From NCBI GenBank assembly GCA_003165655.1, contig PMOY01000375.1, positions 1 through 40,028 on the forward strand: 40,028 bases of DNA, in the 5' to 3' direction. Source of the DNA: Solirubrobacterales bacterium. GTDB taxonomy: Bacteria; Actinomycetota; Thermoleophilia; Solirubrobacterales; Solirubrobacteraceae. Below the pieces are notes generated by a model that saw only the letters and a program-made list of their open reading frames with translations, was not told the DNA's origin and ran no database searches. Every line of letters starts with the position of its first letter. The stretch's first letter is position 1. Positions 1 to 8,620 of this stretch are shown in pieces. The position numbers were made by a program, and so were the translations under genes.

Positions 1-448
1 TCAGGATGCCCTTGGCACGCTCGGTGAGCGCACGACGCCCGAAGGCGCCTTCGAGCTCGTGGTACTCCGCGAAGCGCCGCAGCACGATGTCGATCGAGCT
101 CTGCCACTCGGTGGAGTCGGCGTCGGTGATGTAGGCGAAGGCGCCCCGCTTGGACGCCTCCTTGACGAAGGCCGCGTCGGGCTCGTGGAGCAGGACGATC
201 ACCGGGCAGGCCGCCTCCTTGACGATCTTCTCAATCATGCGCAGCGCGCGGCGGGAGCTCTCCCCGAGCCCGACCAGAGCGACGTCGGGGCGCTCACGCG
301 CCGTCACGGCTCCGACGTCGGCAACGGCGATCTCACGCGCGATCACCTCGTGCCCGAGGGCGGCGACGATCGGCGCGACGAGAGCCAAGTGGTCCTTGCG
401 CTCGTTGGCGATCAGCACGCGCAGATGCTCGGTCTCGTCGTGGCTCAT
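1..448 (-). CDS. ANTAR-domain response regulator, C-terminus cut by the window edge
   Basis: Reverse translation from ATG at 448: MSHDETEHLRVLIANERKDHLALVAPIVAALGHEV...LEGAFGRRALTERAKGIL; receiver-like N-terminus and ANTAR-like 'RRALTERAKGIL'. Open to base 1, so absent from the ORF track. Confidence 0.8.
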   Translation of the reverse strand, partial: MSHDETEHLRVLIANERKDHLALVAPIVAALGHEVIAREIAVADVGAVTARERPDVALVGLGESSRRALRMIEKIVKEAACPVIVLLHEPDAAFVKEASKRGAFAYITDADSTEWQSSIDIVLRRFAEYHELEGAFGRRALTERAKGIL

Positions 449-643
449 CGCAGTTCCGGCCGGACGAGTCTAGCTCGCGGTAGGCGATCGCTGGCCGTCG
501 ACCTCTCGACTCGGTTTGTGGTACGGTCGAAGCAGCCCCGCCTCAAACCCCGGCGGGCGGCACTCTCCGGCTCCAGCTCTCGGCCGTCATGGCGTTTTCC
601 ACCTCATCGAGGTCAACGCCGAACGCCAACGTCAGGAGCCAGT

Positions 644-2206
644 ATGTCGATCTCGACACCGACCCACGCGCCCAGCGCTGCGGATTCCAGCCATTCTTTC
701 GCCGGCCTGCCCGAGGGCTCGGCCGAGCGCTTCCAGAACTTTGTCCGTAACCCCGGGCGCCTGCTGATCGACGGCGAATGGGTCGACGCGGTGAGCGGGA
801 AGACCTTTGAGACGTTCAACCCGGCTACCGAGGAGAGCCTCGGGTCGGTAGCGCACGGCGCGGCCGAGGACATCGAGCTCGCCGTCGCGGCGGCTCGTCG
901 CTGCTTCGACGACGAGCATTCGGACTGGCGCCGGATGACACCGTCCGAGCGTGGCAAGCTGATCTATCGCATCGGCGATCTCATCGAGCAGCATGCGGAC
1001 GAGCTCGCCCTGCTCGAGACGCTCGACAATGGCAAGCCGCTGACGATCGCGAAGGTCGCTGACGTCGCGCTGTCCGCCGACCTCTTCCACTACATGTCGG
1101 GCTGGGCGACGAAGATCGAGGGCGGCACGATCCCGATCTCCGCGATCACCGCACCCGGGTCGGAGTTCCTGGCCTATACGCGCAAGGAGCCGGTGGGCGT
1201 CGTCGGGCAGATCATCCCGTGGAATTTCCCGTTGCTGATGGCGGCCTGGAAGCTCGGCCCGGCCCTGGCGGCCGGTGTGACGGTGGTGCTGAAGCCCGCC
1301 GAGCAGACGCCGCTCTCGGCACTGCGACTGGGTGAGCTGATGCTGGAGGCCGGGCTGCCCGCCGGCGTGGTCAACATCGTGACCGGGTTTGGTGACGCCG
1401 GCGCGGCGATCGCGGCCCACGACGGCGTCGACAAGGTCGCCTTCACCGGCTCGACCGAGGTCGGCCGCCTGATCGTCCACGCGGCGGCGGGCAATCTCAA
1501 GAAGGTCTCGCTCGAGCTCGGCGGCAAGAGCCCGCAGGTGCTCTACAAGGATGCCGACATGGACGTGGCGATCCCCGGTGCGGCCAACGGCATCTTCTTC
1601 AACCAGGGCCAGTGCTGCAACGCCGGGTCGCGCCTGTACATCGAGCGCGACGTCTACGACGAGGTGGTCGAGGGCGTTGCGAACGAGGCCAAGAAGATCA
1701 CGATCGGCCCAGGGATCAACGCCGACACCCAGATGGGACCGCTGATCTCCCAAGAGCAGCACGAGAAGGTGCTCGGCTACCTGTCCTCGGGCCTCGGCGC
1801 GGGCGCACATGCCCCGACCGGCGGTGGCAGGGCGGGTGTGCACGGGTACTTCGTGGAGCCGACCGTGCTCACTGACACCACCCCCGATATGAAGGTGGTG
1901 CGCGAGGAGATCTTCGGCCCCGTGGTCTGCGCGATTCCGTTCGACTCCGGAGACGACGACGTGATCCGCAGCGGCAACGACACGAACTACGGCCTCGCGT
2001 CGGGGATCTGGACGCGCGACATCAACAAGGCGCACCGGACCGCCCACCGCCTGCGCGCCGGCACCGTGTGGATCAACTGCTACAGCGTGTTTGACGCCGC
2101 GATGCCGTTCGGCGGCTACAAGGAGTCGGGCTGGGGCCGCGAGATGGGCCACAACGCGCTCGAGAACTACCTCGAGACGAAGTCCGTCGTCGCTCAGCTC
2201 GCGTAG
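644..2206 (+). CDS. NAD(P)-dependent aldehyde dehydrogenase
   Basis: MSISTPTHAPSAADSS...; ALDH motifs VLKPAEQTPLSAL, FTGSTEVGR, VSLELGGKSPQ, FFNQGQCCNAGSRL, EEIFGPVV, PFGGYKESGWGRE. CAGGAG about 6 nt upstream of ATG 644. Confidence 0.95.
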   Translation: MSISTPTHAPSAADSSHSFAGLPEGSAERFQNFVRNPGRLLIDGEWVDAVSGKTFETFNPATEESLGSVAHGAAEDIELAVAAARRCFDDEHSDWRRMTPSERGKLIYRIGDLIEQHADELALLETLDNGKPLTIAKVADVALSADLFHYMSGWATKIEGGTIPISAITAPGSEFLAYTRKEPVGVVGQIIPWNFPLLMAAWKLGPALAAGVTVVLKPAEQTPLSALRLGELMLEAGLPAGVVNIVTGFGDAGAAIAAHDGVDKVAFTGSTEVGRLIVHAAAGNLKKVSLELGGKSPQVLYKDADMDVAIPGAANGIFFNQGQCCNAGSRLYIERDVYDEVVEGVANEAKKITIGPGINADTQMGPLISQEQHEKVLGYLSSGLGAGAHAPTGGGRAGVHGYFVEPTVLTDTTPDMKVVREEIFGPVVCAIPFDSGDDDVIRSGNDTNYGLASGIWTRDINKAHRTAHRLRAGTVWINCYSVFDAAMPFGGYKESGWGREMGHNALENYLETKSVVAQLA

Positions 2207-2254
2207 CGGGCGACCGAGCAATCGCCCCGTAACGCCTATGGAGAGGGAATCACG

Positions 2255-4309
2255 ATGAAGGCCACGATCGATCATGACGCGAGCTCGTCCACCAGCGCCG
2301 CACCCGTCCGGGAGGCGGGTGCGGCGCCTGGGCTCTTGTCCGGCGAGGCGCTCGAGCGGCGGCTCGAGGCGCTCATGCACCAGGACCGCTTCGCACCGCC
2401 CACGCGTATCGTCACCGCCGAGAGCGTCAACGAGGCGTCGCTGCACGCCCGTGCCGAGCACGACCCGGACGCGTTCTGGGCCGAGCAGGCACGAACGCTG
2501 GATTGGGACGTGCCGTTCACGACCGTGCTCGACGACTCGAACCCGCCCTTCTACAAGTGGTTCGTCGATGGCAAGCTGAACGTGTCATACAACTGCCTGG
2601 ACCGCCATGTCGAGGCAGGCCGCGGAGACCGCGTCGCCTTCCATTGGGCCGGCGAGGAGGGCGAGCGCCTCGCGATCACCTACGCCGATCTCCACCGCGA
2701 CGTACAGAGGCTGGCGAATGCCCTCAAGGATGCCGACATCGGCAAGGGCGATGTGGTCGGGATCTACCTGCCGATGATTCCTGAGGTCGTCGTCGCGATG
2801 CTCGCGTGCGCCCGCATCGGCGCGCCGCACAACGTCGTCTTCGGTGGGTTTGCGCCAGAGGCGGTCAAGGAGCGCATGGAGGTCTCGAACGCGAAGGCGC
2901 TGATCACGGTCGACGGCGCACGGCGCAAGGGCAAGACCGCGCCGGTGAAGGCCGCGGTTGACGAGGTCATGGGCGATCTCGAGTCGCTCGAGACGATCGT
3001 CGTCGTGCGCCACGCGGGCATCGACGTCCCGATGACCGCCGGACGAGACGTGTTCTTCGACGAGATCGTCGCGAACGCCGACCCGATCTGTGCCCCCGAG
3101 CCGATGGAGGCCGAGCATCCGCTGTTCATCCTCTACTCCTCGGGCTCGACTGCCAAGCCGAAGGGGATCGTCCATACCACCGGCGGGTATCTGACGGGCG
3201 TCAGCTCGACCCACCGGCACGTGTTCGACCTCGACCCCGAACGCGACGTCTACTTCTGCTCGGCCGACGTCGGCTGGGTCACCGGGCACTCGTACATTGT
3301 CTACGGGCCGCTCTGCAACGGCGCGACGAGCGTGATGTACGAGGGCGCCCCCGACTACCCGCACAAGGGCATCTGGTGGGAGCTGATCGAGCGCTACGGC
3401 GTGAGCATCTTCTACACGGCCCCAACGGCGATCCGCGCGTGCATGAAATGGGGCGCCGAGCACCCGAACGCTCACGATCTCTCATCGTTGCGGGTGTTGG
3501 GGTCGGTCGGTGAGCCGATCAACCCGAAGGCGTGGCTGTGGTACCACGTCGTGGTCGGCCGCGAGCGCTGCCCGATCGTCGACACGTGGTGGCAGACGGA
3601 GACCGGTCAGATCATGATCTCGCCGCTCCCCGGGCTGACCGAGACCAAGCCGGGCTCGGCGACGTTTCCGCTGCCGGGAGTGGTCGCCGATGTCGTCGAC
3701 GAGACGACGGGCGAGAGCATCGAGCAGGGCCAGGGGCTGCTCGTGCTCAAGCGTCCATGGCCGGGAATGCTGCGGACCCTGTACGGCGACGACGAGCGCT
3801 ATGTCGAGACGTACTTCTCGCGCTTCGGCAACGACACCTACCTCGTCGGCGATGCGGCAATTCGCGACAAGGAGGGCTACCTGTGGATCGTCGGCAGGAT
3901 TGACGACGTGATCAACGTCTCCGGTCATCGTCTCTCCACAGCCGAGGTGGAGTCGGCGATCGTCGCGCACGAGAAGGTCGCCGAGGCGGCCGTCGTGGCC
4001 CAGTCAGATGAGCTCACCGGGCAGGCGATCGTCGCGTTCGTGACGCTCCAGGGCGAGCTCGAGGGCACCCCCGAGATCGAGGGCCAGATTCGCGATCACG
4101 TGGCCGCGCAGATCGGCAAGCTCGCACGACCCAAGCGCATCCTTTGGAGTGACGACCTGCCCAAGACCCGCTCGGGGAAGATCATGCGTCGCCTCCTCAG
4201 AGACATCGCCGAAGGACGCGCGCTCGGAGATGTGACCACGCTGCGGGACCCGACGGTCATGGCGGCGCTCGAACAGAAGATCGTCACCGCCCAGGCGGAC
4301 GAGCGCTAG
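2255..4309 (+). CDS. acsA: Acetyl-CoA synthetase (AMP-forming), acetate/propionate-CoA ligase
   Basis: ILYSSGSTAKPKGIVHTTGG, TWWQTETGQIMISPLPG, VGRIDDVINVSGHRLSTAEVESAI and the C-terminal acetylation-site motif PKTRSGKIMRRLLR. Confidence 0.93.
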   Translation: MKATIDHDASSSTSAAPVREAGAAPGLLSGEALERRLEALMHQDRFAPPTRIVTAESVNEASLHARAEHDPDAFWAEQARTLDWDVPFTTVLDDSNPPFYKWFVDGKLNVSYNCLDRHVEAGRGDRVAFHWAGEEGERLAITYADLHRDVQRLANALKDADIGKGDVVGIYLPMIPEVVVAMLACARIGAPHNVVFGGFAPEAVKERMEVSNAKALITVDGARRKGKTAPVKAAVDEVMGDLESLETIVVVRHAGIDVPMTAGRDVFFDEIVANADPICAPEPMEAEHPLFILYSSGSTAKPKGIVHTTGGYLTGVSSTHRHVFDLDPERDVYFCSADVGWVTGHSYIVYGPLCNGATSVMYEGAPDYPHKGIWWELIERYGVSIFYTAPTAIRACMKWGAEHPNAHDLSSLRVLGSVGEPINPKAWLWYHVVVGRERCPIVDTWWQTETGQIMISPLPGLTETKPGSATFPLPGVVADVVDETTGESIEQGQGLLVLKRPWPGMLRTLYGDDERYVETYFSRFGNDTYLVGDAAIRDKEGYLWIVGRIDDVINVSGHRLSTAEVESAIVAHEKVAEAAVVAQSDELTGQAIVAFVTLQGELEGTPEIEGQIRDHVAAQIGKLARPKRILWSDDLPKTRSGKIMRRLLRDIAEGRALGDVTTLRDPTVMAALEQKIVTAQADER

Positions 4310-4364
4310 GTCGACCGCCAGGCGGACTAGCGCTAGGTCGACCGCCCAGGCGGACGAGCGCTAG
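4286..4364 (+). repeat. Three tandem copies of a 27-28 bp unit spanning the acsA stop codon
   Basis: accgcccaggcggacgagcgctaggtcg / accgccaggcggactagcgctaggtcg / accgcccaggcggacgagcgctag; the TAG stop (4307-4309) lies in unit 1. Confidence 0.9.
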
Positions 4365-4417
4365 TTCCGTTGCTCGAGACACGCTCCAGCAGGTGCGGCG
4401 TGGTCACATCGGCTTGA

Positions 4418-4963
4418 ATCGCCGGCTTCGGCGCTGCGCAAGGGATCAATAACGCTGGTATCACGATCGATAAGACCGTTCTGAAGATGTCCGACGAGGA
4501 CTGGTACAAGGTGATCGCGGTCAATCTCTCGGGCGCGTTCTTCATGTCGCAGGCGGTCTTGCCGCACATGATCGAGCGGGGCTCCGGGCGGATCGTGAAC
4601 ATCTCCTCGATCGTCGGTGAGATCGGCAACATCGGCCAGGCCAACTACGCGGCCTCGAAGTCGGGCCTATTCGGGCTCACTAAGACGCTCGCGCGCGAGG
4701 CGTGCTATCAGCTGGCCAAGGAGGGAAAGCTTGGTGAGGACTCGATCGGGGTCACGATCAACACCGTCGCACCGGGCTTCATCGCTACCGAGATGCTCGA
4801 GCACGTCCCCGAGAAGGTGCTCGACCGGATCAAGGCGCAGATCCCCGTGGGACGGCTCGGACGCCCCGACGAGGTCGCGCGCACGGTGCACTTCCTCGTT
4901 TCGGACCATTCCTCCTTCATCACCGGTCAGGTCTTCAATGTCAATGGTGGCCAGGAGATGTAG
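4418..4963 (+). pseudogene. 5'-truncated short-chain dehydrogenase (acetoacetyl-CoA reductase/FabG-like)
   Basis: In-frame TGA at 4415-4417 then [45 protein letters not shown]...NISSIVG...[17 protein letters not shown]...[39 protein letters not shown] and YxxxK motifs present; the N-terminal TGxxxGxG cofactor-binding segment is absent. Confidence 0.8.
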
Positions 4964-5068
4964 CGGTTAAGTCGCCTCGCCCCGGCCCGCGAGCTTGGCT
5001 ACGCAGTTTCAACGCGTGGTCTGGCGGGCGGCTACGGATGCCAGAGCCGCGGGTGCGCCGTACGGTGT

Positions 5069-7828
5069 GTGCCCATGCTCGTTCGCCCGAACGTCGATTC
5101 CACTCGTGCTGAGAAGAGGCAGCTGCCGTACACGTCCTACCCCGCGGGCGAGGCCGTGGACGTCGCGGTCCGCGACGGCTCGAGCATCCACATCCGTCCG
5201 GTTCAGGGCACCGATCTCGACGCGATGCGGGCGTTCTTCGAGGGGCTGTCAGGCGACGCGATTTGCTTTCGCTTCTTCGGGCAGGCGAACATCGAGTGGG
5301 CGACGAAATGGTCGGTCGAGTTCGACGACGCCACCCGTTACGCACTTGTCGCGACCGCCGGACCCGAGCACGCGATCGTTGCTCACGGCGTCTACGCTCG
5401 GATCGACGCCGCCCATGCCGAGGTGGCGTTCGTCGTCGCCGACGCATGGCAGCGGCTGGGGATCGCGACGATCATGCTCGCCCATCTGGCCACTGCGGCT
5501 GAGTACCACGGGATCTCGACGTTCACCGCCGAAGTCATGCCGGCCAACCATCGCATGATCCAGGTGTTCCGCGACAGCGGCTTTCCCGTCGCCGTGCGCG
5601 CCAGGGGTGGAACGATCGAGATCGAGCTCCCGACGTCACTCTCCGATGACGCTCGGAGGCGGTTCGAGGACCGCGAGCGCTTAGCCGCGGTCGCTGCCGT
5701 GCGAAGCTTCCTGAACCCCGGCTCAGTCGCCGTGATCGGTGCGTCGCGGCGGCGCAAGACGGTCGGGGCGGAAATTCTTCACAACCTGACGAGCGGCGCT
5801 TTCACCGGCTCGGTGTATGCAGTCAATCGCTACGCGCACGCAATCCAGGACCGCCCGGCGTACGCGACGATCACCGACGTCCCCGCGCCGGTCGAGCTCG
5901 CGGTGATCGTGGTTCCCGGCGCTGCGGTCAACGAGGTTGCGCGCGAATGCGGAGCGGCGGGTGTGCGTGCGTTGCTCGTGATCTCGGCGGGGTTCGGCGA
6001 AGCCGGGGCCGAAGGCGCCCGGCGCCAGCACGAGCTGCTCGCGATCTGTCGTGACGCCGGCATGCGGCTGATCGGCCCGAACTGCTTCGGTGTGCTCAAC
6101 ACAGCGCAGGACGTGCGCCTCGACGCGACGTTCGCGGCCCACGCCCCGCCGCCCGGCAACGTCGGCTTCTTCTCCCAGAGCGGTGGCCTGGGGATCGCGA
6201 TGATCGAGGCCGCCGGACGTCTCGGTCTGGGGATCTCGTCGTTCGTGTCCGTCGGCGACAAGGCCGACGTGTCAGGCAATGATCTGCTCGAGTACTGGGA
6301 GGAAGATCCGGCGACCGATGTCGTCCTGCTCTACCTCGAGTCGTTCGGCAACCCGCGCCGGTTCGCGCGGATCGCCCGGCGTGTCAGCGCGTCGAAGCCG
6401 ATCGTCGCGGTCAAGAGCGGTCGCTCGCCTGCGGGTGCGCGGGCGACCTCATCGCACACCGGCGCGCTGATCTCCGCGTCGGACGTGACCGTCGACGCAC
6501 TGTTTCAGCAGGCGGGCGTGATCCGCGCCGACACGATGCACGAACTATTCGACGTCGCGACGCTGCTGTCCGCTCAGCCGGTGCCGCGCGGGGACCGCGT
6601 CGCGATCGTCACGAACGCGGGCGGTCCCGCGATCTTGTGCGCCGACGCCTGCCAGGCGAACGGACTCGAGGTCGTCGAGCTCTCAGACGACGTTCGAAGC
6701 GAGTTGGCGGGGTCCCTCCCACCCGAGGCTTCGCTCGGCAACCCGATCGACATGATCGCGACTGCGTCGGCGGACGACTACCGTCGTGTGATCGAACTGC
6801 TCGTCGCACGGCAGGCGTGCGACGCGATCATCACGATCTTCGTCGCGCCGCTCGTCACCGCCGAGCGCGACGTAGCCGAGGCGATCACGTCCGCGGCGCA
6901 AGGGGCCGGTGAGGTGACGCTGGCTTCGGTGTTCATGGGTGGATCCGCCGCCGCGCCCGCGAAGGAAGGCGGGACAGCAGCGCGCGTCCCGAGGTTCGAC
7001 TTTCCCGAAGATGCCGCCAGGGCGCTGGCGCACGCCGCTCGCTACGCGCGCTGGCGGGCGCGGCCCGCGGGCGTCGTCGCACCGCCGAGCGACTGCCGGC
7101 CAGACGAAGCAGCGGCGATCATCGCCGCCGCACTCACCGACGGCGAGGAATGGCTCGGCCCACGCGAAGTCGCCGCGTTACTGCACTGCTATGGGCTGCC
7201 GCTGATCCCGAGCCGGATCGTCAGCGACGCGAGCGAAGCGGTAGCGGCGGCGGCCGAGCTCGGCGTTCCGGTGGCCCTCAAGGCCATCGCGCAGGATCTG
7301 ATCCACAAGACCGACGCCGGTGGCGTGGCGCTCGGCCTTGAGGGTCCCACCGCGGTACGCCGCAGCGCGCGGCGGATCGAAGCAGCGGTCTCGAAGGCCG
7401 GGCATGCGCTCGAGGGGTTGATCGTTCAGCCGATGGCGGCCGCCGGCGTCGAGCTCCTCGTCGGTGTCGTGCACGATGAGAGCTTCGGAGCGGTGATCGC
7501 CTGTGGCGCAGGCGGGACCAGCGCAGAGCTCCTGGGGGACGTCGCGGTGCGCATCACCCCCCTGACCGACCTCGATGCCAAGGAGATGGTGCGGTCGCTG
7601 CGCACGTTCCCGTTGCTTGACGGCTATCGTGGCGCGCCTCGGTGCGACCTCAACGCGATCGAGGACGTGCTGCTGCGACTGAGCGCGCTCGTCGAGGCAC
7701 ACCCGGCGATCGCCGAGCTCGACTTCAACCCGGTGATTGCGCGCGGCGACGGCGCGCTGATCCTCGACGCGCGCGTCCGGGTCCAGGCGCCCCCGTCTCG
7801 CCGACCTCCGTTCGTGTTGCGAGGCTGA
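5069..7828 (+). CDS. GNAT acetyltransferase fused to NDP-forming acyl-CoA synthetase (Pat-like protein lysine acetyltransferase)
   Basis: N-terminal GNAT (VAFVVADAWQRLGIATIMLAHL), CoA-binding domain (GSVAVIGASRRRKTVGAEILHNL), succinyl-CoA-ligase-like region (GNVGFFSQSGGLGIAM, SHTGAL) and ATP-grasp (GVPVALKAIAQDLIHKTDAGGVALGL, GVELLVGVVHDESFGAVIACGAGG). GTG start. Confidence 0.9.
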   Translation: MPMLVRPNVDSTRAEKRQLPYTSYPAGEAVDVAVRDGSSIHIRPVQGTDLDAMRAFFEGLSGDAICFRFFGQANIEWATKWSVEFDDATRYALVATAGPEHAIVAHGVYARIDAAHAEVAFVVADAWQRLGIATIMLAHLATAAEYHGISTFTAEVMPANHRMIQVFRDSGFPVAVRARGGTIEIELPTSLSDDARRRFEDRERLAAVAAVRSFLNPGSVAVIGASRRRKTVGAEILHNLTSGAFTGSVYAVNRYAHAIQDRPAYATITDVPAPVELAVIVVPGAAVNEVARECGAAGVRALLVISAGFGEAGAEGARRQHELLAICRDAGMRLIGPNCFGVLNTAQDVRLDATFAAHAPPPGNVGFFSQSGGLGIAMIEAAGRLGLGISSFVSVGDKADVSGNDLLEYWEEDPATDVVLLYLESFGNPRRFARIARRVSASKPIVAVKSGRSPAGARATSSHTGALISASDVTVDALFQQAGVIRADTMHELFDVATLLSAQPVPRGDRVAIVTNAGGPAILCADACQANGLEVVELSDDVRSELAGSLPPEASLGNPIDMIATASADDYRRVIELLVARQACDAIITIFVAPLVTAERDVAEAITSAAQGAGEVTLASVFMGGSAAAPAKEGGTAARVPRFDFPEDAARALAHAARYARWRARPAGVVAPPSDCRPDEAAAIIAAALTDGEEWLGPREVAALLHCYGLPLIPSRIVSDASEAVAAAAELGVPVALKAIAQDLIHKTDAGGVALGLEGPTAVRRSARRIEAAVSKAGHALEGLIVQPMAAAGVELLVGVVHDESFGAVIACGAGGTSAELLGDVAVRITPLTDLDAKEMVRSLRTFPLLDGYRGAPRCDLNAIEDVLLRLSALVEAHPAIAELDFNPVIARGDGALILDARVRVQAPPSRRPPFVLRG

Positions 7829-7853
7829 CGTGAGGGCGTGATGCGAGGGCGTG

Positions 7854-7875
7854 AAACCCGTGCGACTGCGGGTTT
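7854..7875 (+). terminator. Possible intrinsic terminator downstream of the Pat-like gene
   Basis: Perfect 7-bp inverted repeat aaacccg-tgcgactg-cgggttt followed by tt. Confidence 0.5.
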
Positions 7876-7939
7876 TCCGCACCAGCTCGGCGCCTTTCCC
7901 CCCTTATGGAGGCGGACCGCAGCGGGTAGCGTGAAAGCC

Positions 7940-8620
7940 ATGGCAGCCCACCTCCAGCTCGCGCCTAAGCCACGCGGATCCTCGTCGACCGATGGGTCGA
8001 TTCGCGTCGTCCTCGCAGACGACCACGCCCTCATGCGCCGGAGTCTGCGACTACTGCTCGACAGCGCGGAAGGAATCGAGGTCGTCGACGAGGCCAGCGA
8101 TTTGGCTGAGGTCACGCACCACGTTCACGGGCACCGGCCGCACGTGCTCGTGCTCGACCTCGGAATGCCCAACGGATCGAGCATCGAAGTCATCCGGCGC
8201 CTGCGCAAGCAGGTGCCCGACACCGAGATCGTCGTGCTGACCATGGAGGACGGCCCCGGGTTCGCGCAGCAGGCGCTCGACGCCGGCGCGATCGGGTTCG
8301 TGCTCAAGGACTACGCCGACACCGAGCTGCCGCGGGCAGTGCGAAGCACCGCCCGAGGCGAGGAGTACCTCAGCCCACGCGTCGCGGCGCGTCTCCAGTC
8401 GCTCAGGCGATCCGTCGCGGACGACAACTTGACCCTACGGGAGACCGACGTTCTGCGGTTGATCGGACTCGGTCATACGAGCGCTGAGATCGCGGCCAAG
8501 CTACATCTTTCGAGGCGAACCGTGGAGACCTATCGCACGCGCCTGTATCGGAAGCTCGGGGTGGCTACGCGGGCCGAGCTGGTGCGCTACGCGCTAGGAC
8601 GCGGTCTGCTGAGCGCGTGA
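7940..8620 (+). CDS. NarL/LuxR-family response regulator
   Basis: Receiver IRVVLADDHALMRRSLRLLL...VLVLDLGMPNG...GFVLKDYAD and HTH LTLRETDVLRLIGLGHTSAEIAAKLHLSRRTVETYRTRLYRKLGV. ATG 7940 preferred to the track start. Confidence 0.93.
   Translation: MAAHLQLAPKPRGSSSTDGSIRVVLADDHALMRRSLRLLLDSAEGIEVVDEASDLAEVTHHVHGHRPHVLVLDLGMPNGSSIEVIRRLRKQVPDTEIVVLTMEDGPGFAQQALDAGAIGFVLKDYADTELPRAVRSTARGEEYLSPRVAARLQSLRRSVADDNLTLRETDVLRLIGLGHTSAEIAAKLHLSRRTVETYRTRLYRKLGVATRAELVRYALGRGLLSA

Noticed and set aside
632-2461. 609-aa minus-strand ORF antisense to the aldehyde dehydrogenase and acsA 5' end
   Set aside because: Arg/His/Asp-rich low-complexity translation with no domain motifs; a typical high-GC shadow ORF opposite well-supported genes.
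5009-5191. Small ORF antisense to the start of the Pat-like gene as an sORF regulator
   Set aside because: No RBS or motif support beyond chance for high-GC DNA.
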